Part shown: positions 17,018-25,139 of the stretch, piece by piece | Position numbering within the stretch: position 1 is the stretch's first letter | How the letters are laid out: each line of letters starts with the position of its first letter | From: Castellaniella hirudinis_A | GTDB lineage: Bacteria; Pseudomonadota; Gammaproteobacteria; Burkholderiales; Burkholderiaceae_B | Direction of reading: 5' to 3' | Assembly (NCBI RefSeq): GCF_047468865.1 | Contig: NZ_JBLGTV010000001.1 | Span: 372,001-436,000 of the forward strand | DNA: 64,000 nt | Translations under genes and position numbers: made by a program | The notes under the pieces: generated by a model | Databases searched by the model: none | Seen by the model: the letters and a program-made list of their open reading frames with translations, nothing else | What the model was told of the DNA's origin: nothing

Positions 17018-18031
17018 GTGAAAAAACTGTTCCTGTCCGTGGCCCTGGCCGCCGCATTCGCTGCCCCGGCTTCCGCCGCCGAGGTCACCCTGAAAATCGC
17101 GCATTTCCTGCCCTCCGCCGCGCCGGCCCAAAGCATGGTGCTGGAACCTTGGTGTGCCGATCTTAACAAAGCTTCCGCAGGCCGTATTGAATGCCAGTTC
17201 TATCCCGCCATGCAACTGGGCGGCACCCCGGGCCAGTTGGCCGACCAGGCCCTGCGCGGCGTGGCCGACATCGTCTGGACGGCGCCGGGGTATTCGGCGG
17301 GGCGCTTCCCCAAGATCGAAGCTATGGAACTGCCCTTTGTGGTGCGCGACGCCACTTCGGGCAGCAAGGCCGCCTGGGAATACCTGAACCAATACGCCCA
17401 GGACGAGTTCTCCAAATACAAAGTGCTGGCCATCCATGTGGATGGCGGGGTGGCCTTGCATACGGCCAATCGTGAAATCAAAAGCCTGAACGACATCAAG
17501 GGCCTGAAGCTGCGCACCCCCACGCGCATGGCCTCCAAGACGCTGGCGGCGCTGGGGGGCGAACCCGTTTCCATGCCGCCTGGCCAAGTCACCGAGGCGA
17601 TTTCCAAGGGGGTGGTCGATGGCGCCATGGGGGCCTGGGAAGTCGTCCTGCCCACCAAGCTGGACGAAGTCACCAAGTACCACACGCAGCCGGTCGCGGG
17701 GCAGACCTATCCGTCGGCCACGGTGCTGATCGTCCTGATGAACAAGCAAAAATTCGACGGCCTGCCCGCTGACCTGAAGCAGATCGTCGATGAACGCAGC
17801 GGCCTGCCCCTGGTCGAGTCTTTTGGCCGAGTTTTCGATGAAAGAGCCGCTGAAACCCGCACCCACGTGGCCGCCGCGGGGGCCCAGGTGGTCGACATCA
17901 GCGAAACCGACCTCGGCGCCATGAAGAATGCCGCGCGCGCGGTAGACCAGGAGTGGCGCGCCGACATGGACAAGAAAGGCTTCAACGGGGCCGAACTGTC
18001 CGATGCGGCGCGAGCACTGGCGCGGCAATAA
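17018..18031 (+). CDS. TRAP transporter substrate-binding protein (DctP family)
   Basis: 337 residues with a cleavable signal peptide (MKKLFLSVALAAAFAAPASAA). The mature protein begins EVTLKIAHFLPSAAPAQSMV, typical of DctP. Residues 150-190 contain IKSLNDIKGLKLRTPTRMASKTLAALGG, the conserved region with the ligand-carboxylate Arg (LRTP). It delivers an organic acid to the QM permease. Being the first gene of an operon continuing into hpaG, its substrate is probably 4-hydroxyphenylacetate, homoprotocatechuate or a relative; this is inference from context. Confidence 0.9.
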   Translation: MKKLFLSVALAAAFAAPASAAEVTLKIAHFLPSAAPAQSMVLEPWCADLNKASAGRIECQFYPAMQLGGTPGQLADQALRGVADIVWTAPGYSAGRFPKIEAMELPFVVRDATSGSKAAWEYLNQYAQDEFSKYKVLAIHVDGGVALHTANREIKSLNDIKGLKLRTPTRMASKTLAALGGEPVSMPPGQVTEAISKGVVDGAMGAWEVVLPTKLDEVTKYHTQPVAGQTYPSATVLIVLMNKQKFDGLPADLKQIVDERSGLPLVESFGRVFDERAAETRTHVAAAGAQVVDISETDLGAMKNAARAVDQEWRADMDKKGFNGAELSDAARALARQ

Positions 18032-18048
18032 ACCCATAGGGGCACACC

Positions 18049-18609
18049 ATGGATTACACCGGAACAGAACTCGCCCAAGGCAGCAGGGGGTGGGCGGTAC
18101 TCAGCCGGACCGCCACGCTGCTGGCCCTGGCGGGAGGCCTGTTGTTCATCCTGCTGGTATTGATGTCGCTGGTCTCCATCGTTGGCCGCAAGCTGGGGTT
18201 CGGGTCTATTTTGGGCGACGTTGAACTCATGCAGGTGGGCACGGCGGTGGCCGCCGCCGCCTTTTTCCCTTATTGCACCCTGGTCGGCGATCACCTGCGG
18301 GTGGATATCTTCACCGAAAAACTGCCGGTCGCGGTCAAAGGCGTCATGGATGCGATTTGCGAATTCTTGCTGGGGGCCGTGGTGCTGTTGCTGGCCTGGC
18401 GCACGGCTTTGTCGGCCTTGCACCTGGAAGAAACCGGCGACTACACCACCTTGCTGGCCCTGCCGATCTGGATTCCGGTGGCCCTGCTGGTGCCCAGCCT
18501 GCTGCTGATGGTGGCCTGCTGCGCCTGGCGGGTGCGGGCGGCGCTGGGCTGGTCGCGTTATCTGGGGCGTAGAGAACAAATGGCTGTGGATCATGGGGTA
18601 AGCAAATGA
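18049..18609 (+). CDS. TRAP transporter small membrane subunit (DctQ family)
   Basis: 186 residues with four predicted membrane helices: about 22-45 (TATLLALAGGLLFILLVLMS), 60-80, 98-125 and 140-170. The segment VELMQVGTAVAAAAFFPYCTLVGDHLRVDIF matches the DctQ core (H-x-R-V-D). Overlaps dctM by four bases (ATGA), so the two are translationally coupled. Confidence 0.9.
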   Translation: MDYTGTELAQGSRGWAVLSRTATLLALAGGLLFILLVLMSLVSIVGRKLGFGSILGDVELMQVGTAVAAAAFFPYCTLVGDHLRVDIFTEKLPVAVKGVMDAICEFLLGAVVLLLAWRTALSALHLEETGDYTTLLALPIWIPVALLVPSLLLMVACCAWRVRAALGWSRYLGRREQMAVDHGVSK

Positions 18610-19931
18610 GCGGCACATTGATTGGATTGACCGGCTTTGCCGGCCTGCTGGTGCTGCTGGTTCTGCGGGTGCAGATTGCCGTGGCCATGTTGCTGGCCGG
18701 GGCGGGCATTTATATTGCGGCCAGCGGCGGGATGCTGACCGGCCTGATGTTCACGCTCAACGACCTGGTCTATGCGCGCCTGTCCAACTACGACCTGGCC
18801 GTCGTGCCCCTGTTCATCTTGATGGGGCAGTTCGCCACGCACGGCGGCTTGTCCAAGGCCCTGTTCGATGCGGCGGGCAAAATGATCGGCCACTGGCGCG
18901 GCGGCATGGCCATGGCCGCCGTGGCAGCCTGCGCGTCGTTCGGCGCCATTTGCGGTTCGTCCCTGGCCACGGCGGCCACCATGGGCCAGGTGGCCTTGCC
19001 CGAACTGCGGGCGCATGGCTATTCGGGGCGCCTGGCCACCGGCACGCTGGCCGCCAGCGGGACGCTGGGCATCATGATTCCGCCCTCCGTGCCGCTGATC
19101 ATCTATGCGGTGCTCACCCAGGATTCCATCGGACGCCTGTTCATGGCGGCCGTCATCCCCGGGATACTGGCCGCGCTGGGCTATGTGATCGTGATTCGTA
19201 TCCTGGTCACACGCAACCCGGAATCCGGTCCGGTGGGCCCCAAGTCCCCGCTGCCCGACGCCCTGAAAGCCCTGGTGCGGGTCATCCCGATTCTGCTGGT
19301 CTTTCTGGTGGTCGTGGTCGGGATCTACGGCGGCTGGGCCAACCCCACCGAAGCCGCATCCATCGGCGCGGGGGCCTGCGGCCTGATCGCCTTGTTCGGC
19401 GGCATGGGCTGGAAAGGCACGCGGGCCAGCCTGCTGGGCACGGCCCGGGTCACGGGCATGATCTTCATGGTGCTGATCGGGGCCGACCTGCTGAATTCCT
19501 CGCTGGCCCTGTCGCAGATGCCCACTGAACTGGCCGATTGGGTGGTGGGCAGCGGCCTGTCGCCCCTGATGGTGCTGTTCGCCATCCTGCTGATCTATAT
19601 TGTGCTGGGCTGCGTCATGGATTCCCTGGCCATGATTCTGCTGACCATTCCCATCTTCTATCCCATGATCATGGGGCTGGACTTCTTCGGCCTGTCGCCT
19701 GCGGATAAATCGGTCTGGTTCGGCATCATGACCCTGATGGTGGTCGAGATCGGCCTGGTGACGCCGCCGGTGGGCATGAACCTGTTTATCATCAACAAAC
19801 TGGCCAAAGATGTCTCCATGAAAGAAACCACGCTGGGCGTTCTGCCTTTCCTGGCGTCCGACTTCCTGCGCATTATTGTGCTGGCCTTGTTCCCCAGCAT
19901 CTCGCTGTGGCTGATCCACGTCCTGGGCTAG
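18606..19931 (+). CDS. TRAP transporter large permease subunit (DctM family)
   Basis: 441 residues with about twelve hydrophobic helices. FGAICGSSLATAATMGQVALPEL and the later GIMIPPSVPLIIYAVLTQDSIG are the family's conserved hairpins; GLVTPPVGMNLFIINKLA is the second repeat. It forms the sodium-coupled secondary transporter with the DctQ subunit. The stop lies 32 bp before hpaG1, so uptake and catabolism genes look co-transcribed. In many hpa clusters uptake is done by an MFS protein (HpaX); here a TRAP system takes that place. Confidence 0.92.
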   Translation: MSGTLIGLTGFAGLLVLLVLRVQIAVAMLLAGAGIYIAASGGMLTGLMFTLNDLVYARLSNYDLAVVPLFILMGQFATHGGLSKALFDAAGKMIGHWRGGMAMAAVAACASFGAICGSSLATAATMGQVALPELRAHGYSGRLATGTLAASGTLGIMIPPSVPLIIYAVLTQDSIGRLFMAAVIPGILAALGYVIVIRILVTRNPESGPVGPKSPLPDALKALVRVIPILLVFLVVVVGIYGGWANPTEAASIGAGACGLIALFGGMGWKGTRASLLGTARVTGMIFMVLIGADLLNSSLALSQMPTELADWVVGSGLSPLMVLFAILLIYIVLGCVMDSLAMILLTIPIFYPMIMGLDFFGLSPADKSVWFGIMTLMVVEIGLVTPPVGMNLFIINKLAKDVSMKETTLGVLPFLASDFLRIIVLALFPSISLWLIHVLG

Positions 19932-19963
19932 GCCGCCGCCCGGCCCACCAACTTGCTTATGCG

Positions 19964-20626
19964 ATGACTACTCATACCCTGCTCACCCCCGGCGCCGCCG
20001 TCTACGGCGTCATCATGAACGACCAGGCCAGCCTGGCCCGCCTGACGGAGGCCGCCGGGCAGCCGCCCTACCGGCAGTTGCCGCTGGCGCCCGTGCTGTA
20101 CCTCAAGCCGCGCAACACCTGGGCGGGGCCGGGGGCCGTGGTGGCCGTGCCCGCGGATGCGGCCCAGGTGGAAGTGGGCGCCGTGCTGGGGCTGCGCATG
20201 GGGCGCGATGCCGCGCGCCTGTCGGCGCAAAATGCCCTGGATGCGGTGGACGCCTGCATTCTCGCGGCCGATCTCAGTCTGCCGCATGACAGCTACTATC
20301 GCCCGGCCGTGCGCCAGAAATGTTTCGACGGGTCGCTGCCCATGATGCCATTGCCCGCGCAGGCGCTGGCGCAGCTGGATCGCCTGGTGCTGGACACCGT
20401 CATCGACGGCCAGCCCCGGGCGCAGCGCGCCTTGGCCGACCTGGTTCGCCCGCCCGCCCAACTGCTGGCCGACGTCACCGAATTCATGACCCTGCGCCAG
20501 GGCGACGTCCTGCTGCTGGGCGTGGTCTATCAAGCGCCGCTGGCCGACATCGGCGCATCCGTCCAGGTGCAGGCCCGCGGCCTGGACACCCTGGCATTCA
20601 CCATCACCCAAGAGGCCCGCGCATGA
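19964..20626 (+). CDS. hpaG1: OPET decarboxylase/isomerase, N-terminal-type subunit HpaG1
   Basis: Fumarylacetoacetate-hydrolase-family protein of 220 residues (start MTTHTLLTPGAAVYGVIMND at 19964). In E. coli HpaG is one protein made of two FAH domains. Here the two halves are separate genes, hpaG1 and hpaG2, overlapping by ATGA. The pair decarboxylates 5-oxopent-3-ene-1,2,5-tricarboxylate and isomerises the product. Landmarks: LYLKPRNTWAGPGAVVAVP and VTEFMTLRQGDVLLLGV. Confidence 0.87.
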   Translation: MTTHTLLTPGAAVYGVIMNDQASLARLTEAAGQPPYRQLPLAPVLYLKPRNTWAGPGAVVAVPADAAQVEVGAVLGLRMGRDAARLSAQNALDAVDACILAADLSLPHDSYYRPAVRQKCFDGSLPMMPLPAQALAQLDRLVLDTVIDGQPRAQRALADLVRPPAQLLADVTEFMTLRQGDVLLLGVVYQAPLADIGASVQVQARGLDTLAFTITQEARA

Positions 20627-21384
20627 AACACGCCCGCATCGCCTGGCAGGGTGCCATCCACCGCGCCATTGTCCAGGATGACCATACCCTGCGTCTGGCC
20701 GACGGCCGCGTGGCGCCCGAATCCGAAGTCATCTGGTTGCCCCCCGTCGAAATCGGCGTCGCTTTCGCCCTGGGCCTGAATTACGCCGATCACGCGGCCG
20801 AGCTGGCCTTCAAGGCTCCCGAGGCCCCGCTGGTGTTCCTGAAAGGGCCCAATACCTTCGTCGGCCACTGCGCCCGCACCCGGCGGCCCCAGGGCGTGGC
20901 CAGCATGCACTATGAATGCGAGCTGGCGGTGGTGATCGGCCGCGGCGGCAAACATATCCGCCGCGAAGACGCCTACGACCATATCGCCGGCTACACGGTG
21001 GCCAACGACTATGCCATCCGCGATTATCTGGAAAACTGGTATCGGCCCAACCTGCGCGTGAAAAACCGCGATAACTGCACCCCCATCGGCCCCTGGATGG
21101 TCGATCGGGACGATGTGCCCGATCCCATGGCGCTGGGCCTGCGCACCCGCATCAACGGCCAGATCGTGCAGCAGGGCAGCACCGCCGACATGATTTTCGA
21201 TATCCCGTACTTGGTGGCGTATTTGTCCGAGTTCATGACCCTGTCGCCCGGCGACGTCATCCTGACCGGCACGCCGGAAGGCTTGGCCGAGACCCGGCCC
21301 GGCGACGTGGTCGAAACCGAAATTGATTCGGTGGGCTGCCTGGTCAATACCGTCGTCGACGATGCCGGGTATTTTTCCGATTAA
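20623..21384 (+). CDS. hpaG2: OPET decarboxylase/isomerase, C-terminal-type subunit HpaG2
   Basis: FAH-family enzyme, 253 residues from ATG 20623 (MKHARIAWQGAIHRAIVQDD). It contains the full metal site pattern: HYECELAVVIGRGGK (Glu ligands), GYTVANDYAIRD, NRDNCTPIGPWMV, and LSEFMTLSPGDVILTGTPEG. The start overlaps the stop of hpaG1 by four bases, as expected for a split HpaG whose subunits must be made together. A longer reading of the frame upstream overlaps hpaG1 entirely and is not used. Confidence 0.9.
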   Translation: MKHARIAWQGAIHRAIVQDDHTLRLADGRVAPESEVIWLPPVEIGVAFALGLNYADHAAELAFKAPEAPLVFLKGPNTFVGHCARTRRPQGVASMHYECELAVVIGRGGKHIRREDAYDHIAGYTVANDYAIRDYLENWYRPNLRVKNRDNCTPIGPWMVDRDDVPDPMALGLRTRINGQIVQQGSTADMIFDIPYLVAYLSEFMTLSPGDVILTGTPEGLAETRPGDVVETEIDSVGCLVNTVVDDAGYFSD

Positions 21385-21406
21385 TGTTTTCTGAGGGGCA
21401 ACAGCC

Positions 21407-22861
21407 ATGATCAAGCATCTGATCAACGGGCGCGAAGTCGAAAGCGCCGAGGTCTTTGAAACCGTCAACCCCGCCACGGGCGACGTCCTGGCCGAAGTCG
21501 CCAGCGGCGGCACCGCCGAAGTAGCCGCCGCCGTGCAGGCGGCCAAGGACGCCTTTCCCGCCTGGGCCGCGCGCCCCGCCGGAGAGCGGGCGGCGATCCT
21601 GAACCGCCTGGGCGAACTCATCACCCGCGATGTGCCCGAACTGGCCCGCCTGGAAACCCAGGACACGGGCCAGGTGATCGGCCAGACCGGCAAGGCGCTG
21701 GTGCCCCGGGCGGCCAATAATTTCCATTTCTTCGCCGAACAGATCAAGCGCCTGGACGGGGAAAGCTATCCGTCGGACACCGGCCACCTGAACGTCACGA
21801 TGTGGCAGCCGGTGGGGGTGTGCGCCCTGATTTCCCCCTGGAACGTGCCTTTCATGACGGCCACCTGGAAGCTGGCTCCGTGTCTGGCCTTCGGCAATAC
21901 CGCCGTCATGAAAATGAGCGAGCTTTCGCCCTTGACGGTCGACCGCCTGGGCCGACTGGCCCTGGAAGCCGGCGTGCCCCCGGGCGTGTTCAATATCGTG
22001 CACGGTTATGGGGCCCAGGCGGGCGAACCCCTGGTGGCGCACCCCGACGTCCGGGCGGTGTCGTTCACGGGATCCACCGTCACCGGCACGCGCATCGTGA
22101 AATCCGCCGGCCTGAAGAAATTCTCCATGGAACTCGGCGGCAAGTCGCCCTTCATCATTTTCGACGACGCCGACTACGAGCGCGCCCTGGATGCCGCCGT
22201 GTTCATGATCTTTTCCAACAACGGCGAACGCTGCACGGCAGGCAGCCGGATTCTGGTGCAGCGCACGATCTACGATCGTTTCCAGGCGGATTTCGCGGCC
22301 CGGGCGCAGCGCCTGCAGGTGGGCGATCCGCTGGATCCCAAGACCATCATTGGCCCCATGGTGTCGCCCGGCCATCTGCGCAAGGTCGTCGGCTACATCG
22401 AGGCCGGCCAGCGCGAAGGCGCGCGCCTGCTGTGCGGCGGCGGCACGCCGGACGTGGGCGCGGCCTTCCGGGGCGGCAACTGGGTGCAGCCCACCGTGTT
22501 CGCCGACGTGGACAACAGCATGAGCATCGCCCAGGACGAAATCTTCGGCCCGGTGGCGTGCCTGATCCCCTTCGACGATGAAGCCCATGCGCTGCGCATC
22601 GCCAACGACACGCCGTATGGGCTGTCCTCCTATCTCTGGACGGAAAGCACGGGCCGGGCGCTGCGGGTCTCGCGCGATCTGGAAGCGGGCATGGTGTTCG
22701 TCAACAGCCAGAACGTGCGCGACCTGCGCCAGCCTTTCGGCGGCGTCAAGGCGTCGGGGACGGGACGCGAAGGCGGTCATTACAGTTACGAAGTGTTCTG
22801 CGAGGCAAAGAACATCTGCATCTCGTATGGGGATCATCCGATTCCGCGCTGGGGCGTCTAG
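21407..22861 (+). CDS. hpaE: 5-carboxymethyl-2-hydroxymuconate semialdehyde dehydrogenase HpaE
   Basis: Aldehyde dehydrogenase, 484 residues. Catalytic Cys276 in FSNNGERCTAGSRILVQ; SFTGSTVTGTRIVKSAGLKKFSMELGGKSPFIIFDDAD supplies the cofactor and general-base segments. It oxidises the ring-fission semialdehyde to the dicarboxylate (CHM). The RCTAGSR active-site context and position between hpaG2 and hpaD separate it from the GabD-type enzyme upstream. The leader TTTTCTGAGGGGCAACAGCC gives a good ribosome site. Confidence 0.9.
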   Translation: MIKHLINGREVESAEVFETVNPATGDVLAEVASGGTAEVAAAVQAAKDAFPAWAARPAGERAAILNRLGELITRDVPELARLETQDTGQVIGQTGKALVPRAANNFHFFAEQIKRLDGESYPSDTGHLNVTMWQPVGVCALISPWNVPFMTATWKLAPCLAFGNTAVMKMSELSPLTVDRLGRLALEAGVPPGVFNIVHGYGAQAGEPLVAHPDVRAVSFTGSTVTGTRIVKSAGLKKFSMELGGKSPFIIFDDADYERALDAAVFMIFSNNGERCTAGSRILVQRTIYDRFQADFAARAQRLQVGDPLDPKTIIGPMVSPGHLRKVVGYIEAGQREGARLLCGGGTPDVGAAFRGGNWVQPTVFADVDNSMSIAQDEIFGPVACLIPFDDEAHALRIANDTPYGLSSYLWTESTGRALRVSRDLEAGMVFVNSQNVRDLRQPFGGVKASGTGREGGHYSYEVFCEAKNICISYGDHPIPRWGV

Positions 22862-22942
22862 TGTCCTGTCCGGGTCATCCGCACCCCCAGGACGCCGGGC
22901 TCCGGCTCATCCCGCCTCATCATCCCATCTACGGAGGAACAA

Positions 22943-23791
22943 ATGGGTAAGCTTGCTCTCGCCGCAAAAATCACTCATGTGCCGTCCATGTACATTTCCG
23001 AACTGGACGGCCCGCACAAGGGCTGCCGCCAGCCCGCCATCGACGGCCACAAGGAAATCGGGCGGCGCTGCCGCGAACTGGGCGTGGACACCATTGTGGT
23101 GTTCGATACCCACTGGCTGGTCAATTCCGGCTATCACATCAATAGCGCGGCACATTTCAAGGGGGTCTACACCAGCAACGAGCTGCCGCATTTCATCGCC
23201 AACATGCCTTACGAATACGAAGGCAATCCCACCCTGGGCAAGCTGCTGGCCGAGGCCGCCACCGCCGCCGGGGTGCGTACCCGGGCGCATGCGGACACCA
23301 CCCTGGAGATCGAATACGGCACCCTGGTGCCCATGCGCTACATGAACGAGGACAAACACTTCAAGGTGGTTTCTGTCTCGGCGATGTGCACCGTGCACAG
23401 CCTGGAGGATTCCGCCAAGCTGGGGGCGGCGATGCGCCGCGCAGTCGAAGAACAATACGATGGCACGGTGGCGTTTTTCGCCAGCGGATCGTTGTCGCAC
23501 CGCTTCGCCCAGAACGGGGTGGCCGAGGATTACCTGTTCAAGCTGTGGAGCCCGTTTCTGGAAACCATGGATCATGCCGTGATCGAGATGTGGAAAAACG
23601 GCGAATGGGCCAAGTTCTGCGAGATGCTGCCCGAATACGCCGAGAAATGCCACGGCGAGGGCAATATGCATGATACCGCCATGCTGCTGGGGGCCCTGGG
23701 CTGGGACAAGTACACGGGCAAGGCCGAGGTCGTGACCCCGTATTTCGGCAGTTCGGGGACAGGCCAGATCAACGCCATTCTGCCTGTCTGA
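22943..23791 (+). CDS. hpaD: 3,4-dihydroxyphenylacetate 2,3-dioxygenase HpaD
   Basis: Ring-cleaving extradiol dioxygenase of the class III LigB-like family, 282 residues. MGKLALAAKITHVPSMYISE at the start, then IVVFDTHWLVNSGYHIN, SNELPHFI, LEYGTLVPMRYMNED-like IEYGTLVPMRYMNED, FFASGSLSHRF and GEGNMHDTAMLLGALGWDKY closely follow the E. coli HpaD protein as I remember it. It opens homoprotocatechuate between C2 and C3 using Fe(II) or Mn(II). ACGGAGGAAC precedes the ATG. A terminator-like hairpin follows 48 bp after the stop. Confidence 0.95.
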   Translation: MGKLALAAKITHVPSMYISELDGPHKGCRQPAIDGHKEIGRRCRELGVDTIVVFDTHWLVNSGYHINSAAHFKGVYTSNELPHFIANMPYEYEGNPTLGKLLAEAATAAGVRTRAHADTTLEIEYGTLVPMRYMNEDKHFKVVSVSAMCTVHSLEDSAKLGAAMRRAVEEQYDGTVAFFASGSLSHRFAQNGVAEDYLFKLWSPFLETMDHAVIEMWKNGEWAKFCEMLPEYAEKCHGEGNMHDTAMLLGALGWDKYTGKAEVVTPYFGSSGTGQINAILPV

Positions 23792-23838
23792 CGTGATCTG
23801 TCCTGTGGTGCTTGCCCCGATAGTATATTAAGCCTAAA

Positions 23839-23870
23839 GCACTGCCTGCAAGGGCAGTGCCCTCTTTTTT
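23839..23870 (+). terminator. Terminator between hpaD and hpaF
   Basis: GCACTGCC (23839-23846), loop, GGCAGTGC (23853-23860), then CCTCTTTTTT. An 8-bp GC stem with a six-T tract is a good intrinsic terminator. It would reduce or stop read-through from hpaD into hpaFHI, so these last genes may need their own promoter. Just upstream, GATAGTATATTAAG (23819-23832) agrees at 11 of 14 positions with the HpaR-like site at 16959. Confidence 0.75.
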
Positions 23871-23888
23871 CACTGCTGGTAGCGAACC

Positions 23889-24275
23889 ATGGCACATTTG
23901 ATCTTTGAATATTCGGCCAACCTGGCCCAAGACGGCGATATCGCCGGCCTGCTGCGCAAGGCCAACCACGTCCTGATCGGCACGGGCCTGTTTCCCGTGG
24001 GGGGCATCCGATCGCGCGCCTTGCGCCTGGACGAATTCTGTGTCGCCGACGGCGACCACGACGATGCCTTCGTGCACGCCACCGTCAAGATCGGCGCCGG
24101 CCGCAGCCCGCAGGCCGTCAAGGACACGGCCCAGGCCCTGTTCGAGATGATGCAGCAGCATTTTGCCGCGTTGTTCCAGCAGCGCTACCTGGCGCTGTCG
24201 CTGGAACTTTCCGAATTCCCCGAGGCGGGAACCCTGAAGCACAACAATATCCATAAGCGCTATGCAAAAAACTGA
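23889..24275 (+). CDS. hpaF: 5-carboxymethyl-2-hydroxymuconate isomerase HpaF, Ala in place of catalytic Pro1
   Basis: 128 residues, full length for the CHMI family (tautomerase-superfamily relatives). ANHVLIGTGLFPVGGIRSRALRL, DAFVHATVKIGAGRS and the C-terminus LKHNNIHKRYAKN match E. coli HpaF in order. It ketonises CHM to OPET. In the family the chain starts after Met with a proline that acts as general base. Here codon 2 is GCA (Ala), one base from CCA. No alternative in-frame start giving Pro is visible. It overlaps hpaH by 14 bp. Confidence 0.85.
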   Translation: MAHLIFEYSANLAQDGDIAGLLRKANHVLIGTGLFPVGGIRSRALRLDEFCVADGDHDDAFVHATVKIGAGRSPQAVKDTAQALFEMMQQHFAALFQQRYLALSLELSEFPEAGTLKHNNIHKRYAKN

Positions 24276-25116
24276 AACCCTCTTGGCGGACGATGCGCGA
24301 TCCTTGGGCCGCACCTTGTCGCAAGCCGACATCCAGCAGCAGGCGGCCGACCTGCATGCCGCCGAAAAAGCCCGCCGGCAGATCCGCGCGCCGTCTTTGA
24401 CGCATCCGGGGATCAGCATCGCCGATGCCTATGCCATCCAAAGCGCGGGCGTTCAGATGAAGCTGGCCGAAGGCCGCAGCATCGTGGGCCGCAAGATCGG
24501 ACTGACGTCGCGGGCCATGCAGCGGTCTTCCCAGATCGACGAGCCCGACTACGGCATTTTGCTGGACGACATGGTGTATGAAAACGGCCAGGACATCCCC
24601 TTCGACCGCTTCATCCAGCCCATGCTGGAAGTCGAACTCGTCTTCCACCTGAAGCATGACCTGTCCGGCCCGGGCGTGACGGTGTTCGATGTGCTGGATG
24701 CCACGGACTACATCATGCCCGCCGTCGAAATCATCGACGCCCGCTGTCACCGGGTGGACCCGGACAGCGGCCGCCCGCGCCTGGTGATGGACACGATTTC
24801 CGACAATGCCGCCGATGCGGGCATCGTGCTGGGAGGGCGGCCTTTCCGGCCCCTGGACACCGATCTGCGCTGGGCTTCGGCCTTGCTGGCGCGCAATGGC
24901 GTGATCGAAGAAACCGGCGTGGCCGCCGGGGTGCTGAACCACCCGGCCAACGGCATCGTCTGGCTCTGCCGCAAGCTGGCGCCGCACGGCGCGGGGCTGC
25001 TGGCGGGGCAACTGGTTCTGGCGGGTTCGTTCACCCGGCCCGTGGCGATCCGCCCCGGCGATACCTTCCATGTCGATTACGGCCCGTTGGGCAGTATTTC
25101 CAACCGCTATCTCTGA
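24262..25116 (+). CDS. hpaH: 2-oxo-hept-4-ene-1,7-dioate hydratase HpaH
   Basis: 284 residues, FAH-related hydratase family shared with MhpD/DmpE. LTHPGISIADAYAIQSAGVQMKLAEGRSIVGRKIGLTS is the signature N-terminal region. QPMLEVELVFHL and AVEIIDARCHR carry the acidic metal ligands. It adds water to give 4-hydroxy-2-oxoheptanedioate, the HpaI substrate. The start lies inside the end of hpaF, indicating translational coupling. Confidence 0.92.
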   Translation: MQKTETLLADDARSLGRTLSQADIQQQAADLHAAEKARRQIRAPSLTHPGISIADAYAIQSAGVQMKLAEGRSIVGRKIGLTSRAMQRSSQIDEPDYGILLDDMVYENGQDIPFDRFIQPMLEVELVFHLKHDLSGPGVTVFDVLDATDYIMPAVEIIDARCHRVDPDSGRPRLVMDTISDNAADAGIVLGGRPFRPLDTDLRWASALLARNGVIEETGVAAGVLNHPANGIVWLCRKLAPHGAGLLAGQLVLAGSFTRPVAIRPGDTFHVDYGPLGSISNRYL

Positions 25117-25139
25117 TACCCAAGATTCAAGGAGCCGCC

